Assembly (NCBI RefSeq): GCF_037392515.1
Contig: NC_090288.1
Coordinates: 19,252,969-19,316,968 of the forward strand
DNA from: Haliotis asinina
Lineage: Eukaryota > Mollusca > Gastropoda > Lepetellida > Haliotidae
Length of the DNA: 64,000 nt
Reading direction: 5' to 3'
The notes under the pieces are model-generated. The model had not been told where the DNA came from and did no database searches. It saw nothing but the letters and a program-made list of their open reading frames with translations. Positions 36,137-48,725 of the stretch are shown one piece after another. Each line of letters opens with the position of its first letter. Position 1 is the first letter of the stretch. The translations under genes and the position numbers were made by a program.

Positions 36137-36740
36137 AATGTCCAAGTTAGGAAAACATGGGCAAGTAGTTCATTCTCAGACATGGGAGATAGCATAACAA
36201 TGTTATCACGTATATGGACAAAAATTGTGCAACCAAAGCAGATTCTCTTTTACAAAGTAACCTTGCTACTGGACTCTCAACGGCAACTTTAAAGCGCATT
36301 AAGGCAGAAGGTGGACCTACATTTATCAGTCCCACCAAGTTGCGCAAACCCAAAACTTGCAGTTACAAACTTGATGATTTCGACCGGTGTACAGTCCGTC
36401 AATTTGTACAAAGTGGAGCATGGATCATAGCACTGACAGTACCGTAGACCCCCTTGTTGACACTGAAAGTAGTCCCTAAAATATGCATGTAACTCTAAAT
36501 CTGCGTTTCTTGTGCCGTCCGCAAAATCAAGCGATGGCTACGAAACATTTGACTCTGTCATCAGACAAAACGTTCAAATGTAATTCCTGTGAAAAGTAAG
36601 AAGGGGAATTACTTTAACTAAGACAATATCTACGGGGAAAAACAGCAAGATGCAATATTCGAATCGTTTGATTCACAGAGGTTGGTTGTTCAAGTGTACG
36701 ATCCGATACCCAAGCCTCAAACAGTTCAAAATTAACATTG
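36137..36740 (+). pseudogene. DDE-transposase-like N-terminal remnant (IS630/mariner-like), copy 1
   Basis: Starts MSKLGKHGQVVHSQTWEIA, then after a frameshift reads ATGLSTATLKRIKAEGGPTF, then ISPTKLRKPKTCSYKLDDFD and RCTVRQFV. A helix-turn-helix followed by a proline/lysine linker and LDDFDRCxVRQ is typical of a DDE-endonuclease gene family common in invertebrate genomes. No catalytic core is left. The related remnant at 44.8-45.3 kb shares the LD-x-F-x4-VRQ block. Confidence 0.45.
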
Positions 36741-37280
36741 AGGTATTCGGTAAGTTACAACTTCTGTAGGTTACAGTTAGTTGAATAACTTATAATATAT
36801 ATGTATGCATGTATGTTATAAGTGTCGAAGTTGGGGGTGTGCTTTTGATGCATAGATGTACTAGGCCTTCTTATTGGACGTTGGTGAACGGACACATAAG
36901 GTCTTGATTATTTTGCCTTGAACAGTAAAGGACCGTGTATGATTTCTTTTTTCCCCAAAGATGTACAGTGCATTTGTTGCAACAACGTGATGACCAAGGC
37001 GGCGGGTCGTAAGAAGGAGATAGCTTTATTCTTGTGGCTAACTTTTTTTTCAAAATAGGTTATTACTAAGAGAAATTTTTTTGTAAAAAAACGTGCCAAT
37101 CTGTATTGCAGATCCCAAACAAGGCGCTTTTGATGGAAGATACCGGGAACACTTTACCACTTCCGGGGAAAACGTAAATTTCGTGAAAGTGACGTTTCTC
37201 GCTCTAGCATGTTCTGCACGTGCATAAAAACTCTACAACACAATATCTACACGTTGATATCACAGCAACAAAAAGAACAC

Positions 37281-37285
<5 letters not shown>

Positions 37286-37322
<37 letters not shown>
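37286..37322. repeat. GA microsatellite
   Basis: About 18 GA units abutting the 5' side of the Tc1-like transposase remnant, where the transposase N terminus should be. Confidence 0.97.
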
Positions 37323-37324
<2 letters not shown>

Positions 37325-38495
37325 CACACGCCGACGTCGCCAGAAGGTTGGGCTGCGCACGCATCACCATCACCAGATTGATGCAGCGGCTACGACAGGC
37401 ATCTCACACGCCAAAAAGGCCCAGGAGTGGAAGACCACAAGTAACCACACTCGGTGAAGATCGTTACATCCGGGTAATTCACCTGAGGAACCGCATCGCA
37501 ACAGCGACGTCCACGGCGGCTACAGCACTGGGCACCGGATCAGTCGATAGACTGTCTACAGGAGACAACGGCAGTATGCTAGCCGGCCCCGTCATCCCTA
37601 CTGCGGACCGCTCCTTACGCCTCGACATCGGCACGACAGATTGATGTTGGCCAGGCGAGTCCGACGCTGGCAACGTCGTGACTGTGCACGTGTTCTGTTC
37701 TCGGATGAAAGCAGATTGTTTACCGCAGAGTTGGTGAACGTTTGGCGCCTAACTGTGTTCATCAAGTCCGGCCGTTTGGAGGTGGAGGGTTAATGGTTTG
37801 GGGTGGCATATGTGGTGACGTCAAGACAAGGCTTGTCGTAATTTGTGGAAATCTGAATGCGCAACGTTATCGTGATGACATCTTACGACCTGTTGTGGTG
37901 CCCTTTCTTCAGCAACAAAATCGTAGAATCATTTTCCAACAGGACAATGCAAGGCCACACACAGCAAGATTGACACATTACTTCCTTAACAACGCCAACA
38001 TACAGGTTTTGCCATGGCCCGCATGTTCACGGGACATGAATCCCATCGAACACTTATGGGACCACCTCGATCGGCAAATCCAACGTTGATCTGTGCCTCC
38101 AGTCAACGTTCAAGACTTGGAACGATATCTTCTCGAGGAATGGCAACGCATCACTCCCAACGTCATCAGACGTTTGACGTCATCAGTCCGCAGGCGTGTT
38201 CTGGCGTGTATTGAGGCTGACGGTGGCCTCGCTATTGACTTGACTTTGAGACGTTTCAGTTGACATTTCATAATTTTTCTCTGATTAGTGCTCTAAGGAA
38301 ATGTTGATTTTTCGACCCCACTCATCTTTAAAGTCTTGTCAAATTCAGTGTTCAAATGTGACTGCAATGAATTCTTTTACAGATATTGAGAAATGATTTA
38401 TCAAAAGAATAACACCAATCTTAACCGTGTCTATTGTTCTGTTTTCATTTTATGTCGTTGCAAAAAGTGGTATCGTTTCTTTTGGACACTAGTTT
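37323..38495 (+). mobile_element. Tc1/mariner-family element (DD34E), defective
   Basis: The coding remnant begins in the helix-turn-helix (VARRLGCARITITRLMQRLR, then PKRPRSGRP) and continues RHLRNR-like, RVLFSDESR, GGGLMVWGGI, NLNAQRYRDDILRP, IIFQQDNARPHTARL and PWPACSRDMNPIEHLWD. Catalytic residues are visible: first Asp codon 37704, second Asp 37943, Glu 38048, with 34 residues between the last two. It is broken by two frame changes (after the helix-turn-helix part and just after the first Asp, where several residues are missing) and by a TGA after DRQIQR. The N terminus is cut at the GA tract. A possible 3' terminal repeat (TATCGTTTCTTTTGGACACT) ends near 38,492; no matching left repeat was found. 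Confidence 0.85.
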
Positions 38496-38499
38496 AGAA

Positions 38500-39900
38500 C
38501 GAACACTCTGTAATAACAAAACAATACACATGTACAATAGATATTTCCAAACACATGAACGTGAATATATTTCATACATACGCACGAGTAAATTACATAT
38601 TGCAAAGACCAATCAAGATATCATCTAGTCGCTGCATACACATGATAACCCGCATTACAATTGCATAAGAAGCTTATACACATGAGCTCATAAATATTAG
38701 TTGACAGTCACAGATAAAATTATAACATACATATATAGAGCTTGACTATAAATAAAGGCAATATGGCATCAGCGTCTTTCAAATCAAAATAAGGAATCAT
38801 GAAAACACATACCCTGTGGGTTACACAAAAGTGTAGCCCTTGCCCAGTATTGCTGATGCTTAGCAACAGCGATATTACTCAATAGATGTAGCCCAAATAA
38901 TATGAATAGTAGAGCATTGTTGATAGTAATACACAATGCAGGCAACATAAACATTATCTAAACACCATATTACATCTATTCAATTACATCCAACATTACT
39001 TCCATGTTTACAACTTCCTGATTATTAGACATTGCATAATAATCATGTGGATAAGGCTTACAATATGCATCAGGTTCAAAATAGAACACAACCATTACAT
39101 TGAAATCTAACACATTCATCCATTAAATTAACCAGTGGACTAATCTGTCGAAGAGGTGCAGAGGTGCTAAAATGGCTGGTGACACAAATATTGAAAATCA
39201 CCGATCACGACAATGAGAATGAGGCTTCAGTCCTTTGCTCAAGACAATAAAACAATAATTGTAAAATGGAATAACCTGACTACCCTTAAAACAAGAATGA
39301 ACTGACCCTATAACCTGATTGGGTTATGAGAGCATTAGACCAGAGATGAATCTGGGCAGACAACTAATTATAACACTTGTTGCAAACAAGTGGTAGTCTG
39401 TTGAACAATCCTGTACACCTATATACAATAATAAAATCCGACTGATGCAAATAAACAAATGTACAAATGCTTGATTTTTTCCCCTGTTACACATTTCTGA
39501 TGAAGGATTCACCTTCGTTCCCTAAAGGAGCAAGAGGCTTGGACAGGCAGAGTTTTGCAGAGGACAGCACCTAGGAAGCACACGTGAATTCTCGTGTTTT
39601 ACAGGGTTCATATTAATATTGATAGCTGCTCAAGTACAGGGTGATTTGGTGTTGATTGGTTTGAGCTTGGTCAAGATCATTGATTTCTCGGCTGTCGCGG
39701 AAGGTGTAACCGCTCTGGTTTGCAAGTTTATCTATATGGAGTATATAGTATTATGTTAAAGGATGCATTGAAGATCTACTGTACAAAGTGACCCAATTCA
39801 GGTGCGTCAATACACAGCATTTCACGTTTTGGGGCAGGTGTTTGGGAGAGAATTAGATCATTTTTTGGGGGGCGATGAGCTTTTCTAAGTGAAAGAACCT
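38500..39900. other. No gene recognised
   Basis: AT-rich DNA between a Tc1 remnant and an LTR-element fossil. It may contain the fossil's outer parts, but no direct terminal repeat could be identified. Confidence 0.4.
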
Positions 39901-39926
39901 ACGAGCAAGATGGCTACAAATCTACC

Positions 39927-41110
39927 ATGATTTCTGAATTCAACATGCACAGTGACTCAAATGCAGGAACACAGTGGACAAAATATCTTGCCAGGTTTGA
40001 ATATTTGATGCTAGCACTAGATATTTCAGACTCTACACGTAAATGTGCCTTACTTCTACACTATGCAGGGCCTGGTGTAGATGACACTTTTGAAGACACG
40101 GGTAACGAGGATGATTACAATATTGCTAAAGAAAAGCTTTCTGAGTACTTCACATCTAACGTAAACACTGTGTTTCAACTTCAATCCTTTCGTATGGCAA
40201 AACAACATGAATCGGAAAGCATTGAGAGAATAGCGACAGATTTTACATACGCTTCAAATTATAATGACGGGACCTGTCGTTCTTCTCACAGCGAAGATAT
40301 GACTGTGAATGCTTCTCGAGTTGATACATGTCGTGAAATCTACTCAGTCTCAAATCAGCTGAAAATCTAGGAATTCTGAAGATAGTGAGAAACATTAACA
40401 GACTGGATATGACAAACATATTCCCAGAACTGTTCAGTGGCGGAATTGGCAAAATCAAGAATGGACGAGTAAGACAGCTTGTTGATGAAAACATTCAACC
40501 TAGCAGACAACCACGCAGACACATTCCATTTCATGTGCGAAAGGATGTTGAAAATGAACTTAAACGTTTAGAAGAATCAGATGTTATTGAGAAAGCTGAT
40601 GGTCCAACTCCGTCTGGCTTTCGAATCTGTACTGACATGCGCGAAACTAACTGTGCCATACGACCGCACAGACGTGAGAAACACATCATGCCTACCACTG
40701 AACACCTTATATCTGAATGAATAGTTCAACAGTTTTCAGCAAACCTGATCAAACCGCTGTTAGTCTGTTCGAAGCTCTTTCCAGTTGGGAAAAGAACACT
40801 CAACTCCCTGAGACGATAAATCCTCGTATAATAGTTCACCAGCAATGAGATCACCGCATCAGATGCAGTGACGGAGAGAGGAAAAGAACCATGAAAGATT
40901 ATGCTGACAGGAAGAGACACAGAAAACCTTCTTCACTCACAGAGGGCAACAGTGTGCTTGTCAAACAGCCACACTAGGACAAAATTGCACCCAGGTGTGA
41001 CCCCTATACCTATACACACGAACTGATGTCAAAGGCAGTGTAGCGTGGTCACAATAACATCACTTTGCTTCACATCCTTCTACAGTCCATCACTTGTCCT
41101 TACAGTTTCT
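39927..41110 (+). mobile_element. Gypsy-like LTR retrotransposon fossil (broken)
   Basis: In order on the plus strand: a gag-like region (39,927-40,340), part of the reverse-transcriptase N-terminal region (about 40,400-40,700), and a stretch resembling the tail of an integrase region (about 40,740-41,100). The arrangement fits Ty3/Gypsy elements. Most of pol is absent, there are at least three or four breaks, and no LTRs were found. An old, dead copy. Confidence 0.6.
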
Positions 41111-43850
41111 GATGACCAACTTCGAGGTGGATACTGAAAATTATAGCATATTAAGAAATAGCTTGGTCACAGTGACTCACATACTGGCACTAGACATTCG
41201 CCATATAACCCACGAAAACGCCGCAGTCATGAACAGAGACTGAGATGCACGTAAATTTAGTACACATATATACTGATCTACATCAATCTTAATACATGTA
41301 TTGTGAAGCAATATATATGTCTGCCATAAAGTGTGGCCAATACTAATCCAATAATATAACTATCGATATAGATGGGTAAATTACTAGCATAAAAGATAAC
41401 AGGGTATGTAAATATATGTGAGGTGATATAGAATTACAGAGGAAAGATGGTATGAAGCAGAGAGGGATGAAAGAGTGCGGAACATCAAACGTCACTAAAG
41501 GCTGCCTACGTCTGGGCTCATTATCTCAATGTATGGTTTAAAGGAGAATACTAGAGAACTGCTCAATAACTGATTAGGTTAAATATAATGTCATCAGAAA
41601 CGTACCCGTTTTAAAAGCAAATGTTTTATTATTATTTGTATTTTAATTGTGAAAAGATTTCTGCTATCTCATACCCGACCATTAAGCATATTCCGCTGAC
41701 AAATCCGTGACCTTATACTCTCATGTCGTCAACCGTGAGGCCAGCGTATTAGGTGGAATACGAATTCGTTTTTACGTGTTTAGTGTGACTTGACAAAGGA
41801 ATGTGGTTTTGAGAATGTCTTTACCCATATGATAAATATACAGTTGTAATATGCCTGACGTGAGACGGGACAATTCGGCATCTCTTCCAGTGTATAATTA
41901 CATTCATGGCACGATTTGCTAAGACTACAGACACTCATTTGTTACAGAGGTGTTCGACATGACCGTAAATCCATCTGCTCTGCGCCACTTGCAGAGTTAA
42001 CATCAATCTTAATTCGCCTTAGAGATGGAATTTGTAAAAGACATATGATGGGAACTGACATTCAAAGAATGCTTGCCAGGTTCGCGGTTTTGAATATGGA
42101 AAAGTGATCATGTTTACTGTGTCTTTAAACCTACAGTGGGATTTAGAGGGTACTGGAATAGTTCCGGTGAAAGAAACGCTGGCAAACTGGCTAAAGGGAG
42201 ATAATCAATGTAGATGTGCAAGTTCTTTATCATTGACACACAAGACGTTTCTGGGCTAATACTGGGCTAATAGCAACCCAGAAACAGGTGCGTAAATAAT
42301 ATCGTATTACGCACCAACTTTTAAATGCCGATCAAACATTGGAGATAACCATTGTATTACAAACTTTCTAATATGTATGGTGTATGGTGTGTAGAAATTC
42401 ATGAGTGAGGTAAGCCCTCTGTAGGTTCGTGACGTTATATAATTAGGCAGGTGTGATACTTGTACACATGACATGTTTTTATGTCTGTGGGTTGCGTGTA
42501 CATCCATTATTCTCGGATGACTGGTTCTAACGGAAACTGGTGCAAACTCTTGTCAGTTTAAAGTCCTGCTTTGTACTTGGACGAATGACAGTTTCCAGTA
42601 GTTCACCATCTCTGCTGAGATGATTTTTGATTGGATCGAACGCAAATTCATAGAACTTGTATTTACAAGACCCAACATCTCTAACTTCTTCCAGTGTATA
42701 TGATTTTGTTTGACAACGGTATATGAATCCATACCGAAAAGACGCATCAAGTACAATAAAAGAAGTTGTTGCCCATAAAGAATCTTACTTTCTTGTGACT
42801 CGTCATACTTCTAAAATGTCCATCAAACAGATCATCTTTCTGTACACACAATGAGCCCTCAGTGTATCAGCAAATGAACCAGCCAATCGGAAGCTGCCGT
42901 TACACTTGAGTGCACATCCACCCGCTATGACTGGGTTCGGTCTTCCGAGGGCAGTAAGCCCAAGTGCAAAATATTGCACTTTTGAATCGCGATTGTACGC
43001 TTACAGTTTTGTTTATTTGGGGGGTTTTTTAACAAGCGACAATGTATGTTATATGTCACGAATAAGTGATAATTCTGTTTTAATTATGTTTGATTTTTTG
43101 GTTGCATATGACCTTTAAGATAGTCAGTAACTGCGTGTGCATGACGGTTGTTTGTGCCACTGTATGATGGTTGTTACACTATGTGTGGTGACTACAGGTG
43201 TGCCATTTTAATATCATCATGGTTTTTAACCTTGTGTTATTGTGTCTCATAGGCATAAAGAGACCGCACTCTTTCCCAAGGTGTGACACACTGTAATAAA
43301 CAATTTTCTTCTTCATCGCAATATGAATCAATCAACTTTACCCATCAAACACAAAACGCGCTTATTGCTTCGAATGTTATTTTAAACAAACACCTTATGA
43401 GCCGTGTATTCAACAAGACGATTTGGTACAACGAAACGAATTCCGATGAACCTAAGAATAAATGGTAACTATTGTATGAATTATAGGATATTAAAAAGTG
43501 CCGACAGCGTAAAAAGTTAGGATGAAAAAAAACCTGCTCATAGACAGCAATTAGTACTTCATGTATAAAGTTTATATATCACGATTTGGCACCTTAACAA
43601 TAACTGAACCGATAAAACCTTTTATTCGACAGTTGTTTATTAGACGAACTTACGAAAAGACAAATGTTCTAAAAAATGTCCCTCTTAAACATTTCGACTG
43701 CACTTATCTTGTAAAATCGTTTATTCTTGTATAACTACATTTGTTAGCCACCATTTCAAGCTCTCTGTACTCAACAAATATCTGTGCTATGGTACCTGTA
43801 TCATAGACCCTTAGGAAATAAACTCTATCTGACGAACTTACCAGTCTGTG
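41111..43850. other. Intergenic; one unassigned open stretch on the minus strand
   Basis: A minus-strand stretch at about 42,776-42,528 stays open for some 85 codons (DASFRYGFIYRCQTKSYTLE and onward to KLTRVCTSFR) with protein-like composition but no recognised family. Nothing else supported. Confidence 0.3.
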
Positions 43851-43859
43851 TTACTGAGT

Positions 43860-44080
43860 TTTCCGATGTTGACATCTAGTGGTCAAGATGTTAAAATTGT
43901 AAGTAATTATAGCTACCTTTGTGTTCTGTTGTCATCATCATTGAAGTGGTCAAAAGCATGTCAACCTATCTCACTCAAAGCTAGTAAAGTAATTTGCTCC
44001 ATGTATAGATTATTTTGTAATAGTAGGCATATTTCTTTCACAGTTGCATGTAAAACATTTTGGATAAAAATACATATTAA
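43860..44080 (+). mobile_element. LINE reverse-transcriptase C-terminal scrap
   Basis: The frame reads VKIVSNYSYLCVLLSSSLKW, then SKACQPISLKASKVICSMYR and LF. It matches the post-catalytic region of non-LTR elements (NYSYLGV...W..........KA.K......RLF). Both ends are lost. Confidence 0.5.
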
Positions 44081-44230
44081 GAATGGAATCGCACCTCCTT
44101 CCTCACCAGTGTTACTTATTCCGAAAATGTGATGAAAATGGTAAACATAAATGGGTTTCAGATGTCCGTCACTTATGTTTCACAACTGGTATTTCATATG
44201 TTTTGATAGCGCAAGATGGAAGATGAATAC
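44081..44230 (+). mobile_element. Possible retroelement pol scrap
   Basis: About 100 bp resemble the start of an LTR-element reverse transcriptase. Too short and decayed to assign a family with confidence; treat as a fossil fragment. Confidence 0.25.
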
Positions 44231-44769
44231 AAATCTTTAACAGCACTTTTGCATAAAGAATTTGTGATATATATTCCCAGATTTGGCATGACTCTCTTTG
44301 TACATCCACAATTTTAAAGAATTACTCGACTTTCAATCATTATTACAGCCTGAAAAAAAACTTACAGCACTGATACCATCTTGATACGTGCATTCTGTAA
44401 ATTACGTATTGCCCTGCATTTGTCTAAAGTTAAGCTGTTGAGAAAAAAAACCCATTGTACTAATGAAAACATTCCTGTGTGCACGATGTATGTATGTTGT
44501 AATCTACAGTCCATTTGAGTCAGAAACGTACCAATGAATTGCAACTATTATCATCGTACAAACTTGCCACATAAATATAAATAGTACACATGTTTATCAT
44601 TTACTAATAGCCAAACTGCTGTCTGATATTTGAAAAATTTCCGGACTCCACCAAAAAGGCTGTTTAAGAAACTATCATCATTCAAAACGCAAAAGATGTC
44701 ATCTGTCGCGGCGGGGTGAAACCGCAGAAACGGAACAGCCACAACCTCGTTGTGCACGGGATACACATG

Positions 44770-45315
44770 CCTGATGAAAAATGAAGTTGAATGCTGACAT
44801 GAAACAGTTGATGATTAAAGTGTACGATTATTTCTGTGCTGAAGCCGAAAAGGGGCAAATCGTTTTATGTCATTTACAAATTATGTAAGCGGGCATCAAA
44901 AGCTTTAGGAGAATCAGCATGGGTACTGACAAACGTTCTGGAACACAAACATTGTGAGGGTGATGCGAAGCAGGTGGGGGTCGTGTCAAAATCACACAAA
45001 TTAAAACATTTGGACAACTTTCATAAGAACCTTGTAAGACAGTCAACAAGCTCTATTCTGAAAACAAATACATGTCGCTGAACACAGTCTCAGATTATCA
45101 AGTACACACTCTGGCGACTCTTAAACTCTTTTGGGTATCGTTATTTCGGGGGAGAATAGGTCAGTACTCTCTGAACGCCCTGATATCGTTCGCTTGAGAA
45201 ATAATTTTCTCATGGTAATAAATAAGAAGCGCGAGAAAGGGTTCGAGTCTGTGTACTTGGACAAGACCTGGGCCAATGGCCACAGTATGTCAGATTCCGG
45301 TTTGATTTGATACAG
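44770..45315 (+). pseudogene. DDE-transposase-like remnant (IS630/mariner-like), copy 2
   Basis: Pieces in shifting frames follow the family order: IKVYDYFCAEAEKGQI, then CKRASKALGESAWVL (helix-turn-helix), HKLKHLDNFHKNLVRQS (the LD-x-F-x4-VRQ block also in copy 1), a stop, LNTVSDYQVHTLATLKLF, and finally ESVYLDKTWANGHSMSDSG, which resembles the first catalytic Asp motif (YLDETW). At least three frame changes or stops. A host-domesticated function is unlikely. Confidence 0.45.
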
Positions 45316-45319
45316 GGCT

Positions 45320-45939
45320 TTGAAATCCTTAACGTTGGTTTAGATATTTAAACAACAGCCTTCCTCGGTCACAAACTATAAATGTAAGAGTTTCAGTTTA
45401 TGTGCAACATGTCTTGTCTCTGTTCTTTGCCCATTATATGTGCATTTCCATGTTGTCGGGAGCGGGTGGGCTAATACCGTGAAATAACTTCTGCCCAACT
45501 TCAGTACTGAATAACATATGTTCAAAGAAACACAATCAGAAAGTCATGTAATTATGCTTCCTATATTTGACTGATGGAGTTAGATTTGCTAGTGTAAATT
45601 TTCTAAGGGTAAAGTTGTTTTTTTTCCCTTTTTTCCTTTCTACGGGGATGTAGTTTATCGTTGCTATTTGAATGATGTTCTCATTGTACTATGATATAAC
45701 ACAGCCACAGGTAACTTACTGTGTTAACATCGTATCAATTACGCGCGCGCGTGTTTATCAGAGCGTTGATGCACCTGTAACGCGTTGCCATAGAGAAACG
45801 ACAAACACTTTTCCGTTTCATAGTGTTGATTACACGATCGGGAAAAACTACCACGTAGCTAGCTATCACTTCCCCTCAGAAGACATGTTTAACCATAATA
45901 TTTGTATCAATTCATATATACCTATCTGAGAAATTTGAT
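45320..45939. other. No gene recognised upstream of the 45.95-kb CpG-rich patch
   Basis: AT-rich with a short CG run (ACGCGCGCGCG near 45,741). May contain distal promoter elements of the 46.0-kb exon. Confidence 0.35.
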
Positions 45940-46091
45940 CTAGCGGGAAGGCCGCCGCGGCACGCGTCCCAGAGAGCGACTTCCATATTTAGCGCAGCCA
46001 CACGTCCACGTGACTAGCTCTGTAGAGGAGCTATCTTCAACGTTCTCGAGATGAGGACTGGATACCGTTAGCATCTGTGAGCAAAGGAAAG
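45940..46091 (+). promoter_or_regulatory. Possible promoter and noncoding first exon of gene B
   Basis: A short GC- and CpG-rich island (about 45,950-46,020) interrupts AT-rich DNA and is followed by sequence ending AAAG at 46091 before a strong GTAAGT donor. A six-codon upstream frame starts at 46051. The next plus-strand acceptor fitting a leader exon is at 55788, just before the gene B start codon. The link across a 9.7-kb intron is inference. Confidence 0.35.
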
Positions 46092-47944
46092 GTAAGTCGG
46101 AGATGGAATAACTCAGTTTTTTAGGAGGGAGGGGGTTACTTACGTAACAGATGCCTAAGTTTATTGATATTCGTTACGATAGATGTTTGAAAATTAGTCA
46201 TTTTAGCGTCTCTTTGTTACTAGGCAGAGGGAGGTTTTCTTGTGGAATCGATGGTGAATTACTTGACGATCAATAAACACGGCGGTTGCCCGGTCCCTGT
46301 TAAGACTAGCTATGGCTGTCAGATGCACAGATGTCGGCAGAATACGTGAACAATAGTACTTACACATATTCCTTCATATTTTGTTTATTGGTGCATGTTT
46401 GTAGTTGTGACCATGTAAAACCGTAAAAAGAATCTCACTCGTCAATAGAAGGTTCTCCAGGCAGGTATAATGATTATGAGCTTGTTTTGTTTACATTTTT
46501 GTTAGTTAAATACTTTGAGATGGTGATGCCATGGTAAACGGGATCTTGTTGGCATGACTCAGTCGTATAAATGGACTTGTGCCATGAAATCACGCCATGA
46601 TGGTTCCAGACACACCGCCATGTATACATGACATGATGTTATCGTCAGTGGAAGACGTGAGGAAGGGGTATGAATGTTATCTCTCAGTGTCTGCTTGGCC
46701 AGCTATGATGTTCTGGGGCAGAGCAACCGCCCCCTCGCCAGTAGTTCTGGCCAAATACAAGGGTACATTTGTACGTTGTACAGGAAAGCCGATTCAGCGA
46801 TGTGATCAGTTTTAGAACGCTGGTTTATTTGGCTCGCCATGATGTAGATTCATCGTAGTTTGAAGTTATGACTTCATTAAGTGTAGCATGTATAGAAGTC
46901 TGAGCTGTAGTATGTAACTTTGTAAGCTGGATATAATTCGATCACCAGTATCTGGTGTAAGATCTTGGGCCGATGTGTAGCTGCTGTACATACAGTATTG
47001 TCCTCATTTGGAAGTGAACCTTACCTCTGCTACAACTCAACTGATTTCAGTTTTCAAAACAAATTTTGACAGAATAGAAATTGTCAGTTGGCACATTCAA
47101 CAGCACATTACGCAGTGGTGCATTAAGAGTATTTTTCCTAAGTTCATATTATCTTTTAAATTAAAATATGTATTTTACACCTGTTGAAAGTTGTATGTAT
47201 AACATGTTTGTAGCATCCGGTATATTTTTCTCAATCTTTAACCTTTTAATCTAATGCAAGCAATAACAGTGGATTTGAAAACACACAGTAACACACTCTT
47301 TACACTATGAAATGACATAAGAAAATGACAGTAAAATATGCATGTGCATTATGACAGAATTTTACGATAATTGAATGGTCCAGTACTTGAATCCCAGTAT
47401 ATAAACTAAATGTGTGTCTCCATTTTTCACTTGCGGTTTTAGAATATATAATAAAATGCTTACAGAAACACACAATTCCCAGTTCAGTATAAGGAATTTG
47501 GAGTTAAACAGACAACCTTAATTTTCTGAGTAGTTCTTCCTTTGAAAAGACTTGTTTCTACTTAGTACACTATCTGCTCTGTTACACTACAAGAAATGTC
47601 ATGTTTACTACCTTAAAAGATAATTGTTAAATCAACCTAGACCCTGATTTGTCAGTATTGTTCACTGGGAGTTCCTATCTCATAATGGTAGTATTTAGTT
47701 GTTTCTCAGTGCCCTTAAATATATTAACCAGACAAAAAGATTTAATTAAACGTCCAACTCCACTTCAGGTAGCACGTCTGGGTCTTGATTTTTAACACTG
47801 TCTAAGGGAGCTTAAAAATATGGCCTTGACTTATATTTTGTCTTTTGCGCAAATTTCAGTTGTTATAGTGTATCAGTATAATTTATGCTTTGGTTGACAA
47901 TGGTATTGTGAAAACTGGACTTCATTCTCTTCCTTGCGGAAGCT

Positions 47945-48105
47945 GGTTGTGGGGCTCTAGAAAGGTTGAAGTGTTCCCTCGACACGTCAAAAGACCCAGG
48001 TTTTATTCCCATATGGGTACAATGTGTGATGCCCATTTCTGATGTGTCCACTGTGATATTTAAGAAATATGCATAAAAGTATAACTCACTCACTCCTTGT
48101 GGAAG
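47945..48105 (-). repeat. Interspersed SINE-like repeat, second abalone type
   Basis: The minus strand reads GTGAGTGAGTTATACTTTTA, then GGGCATCACACATTGTACCC, ATATGGGAATAAAACCTGGG, matching the 28.05-kb copy (CACATTGTGCCCATG and AACCTGGGTCT). Confidence 0.6.
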
Positions 48106-48516
48106 AAAAAGAATGGTAAACAGGAATTTACACAAGTTGCTGTACTTCCACTACATGCATCTCAAGGAGTGAGGATTATTGTTCGTATCACTTCACCAGT
48201 GGTTAATCTTTCCATGTAACAGGATAATTAAGTCACATCCTGTATTCTAAGCAGCTATAGAATGAAAGTGTTTGCCATGATATTAGGTCTGTGCTGCAGC
48301 TACTTCATGTTGGGACCAATGCCCATGGACATAAATTTGATCAGTATGCATGAAGTCGCCATATTGGTCAGGGGTTCATTTTGGTTTTTTTAAAGCCACT
48401 TACTACGGACAAGTAAGATGCCATTATTTGATTGCCCAAAATGAAAACTGACTTGTCCCAGGTATCAGACAGTGGGATTTTTTAACCCCTGAATGGGTCT
48501 TAATTATTTGCTTTTT

Positions 48517-48725
48517 TGAGGTTTATTATCTCACTCAGTAAGATACCAGCTATCTGATGACACTCTGTAAATAATCAAGTTGGAACCAGACAGTCCAGTG
48601 ACAAACATCATGAGCATCAGTTTGCATAATGTATCAACCAAGTTTTTGAGTTTGTGCCTCTCAAGACAAGTATGGGTTGCTGAAGACCAGTTCTTGCCTC
48701 ATCGTGACTGCACTGACGTGTAATA
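48517..48725 (+). repeat. Interspersed SINE-like repeat, abalone type
   Basis: Shares ACCAGCTAT, CTCTGTAAATAATCAAGT, ACCAGACAGTCCAGTGACAA, CATGAGCATC and AAGTATGGGTTGCTGAAGAC with the family at 13.4 and 18.9 kb; the most complete 3' end of the three copies. Confidence 0.6.
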
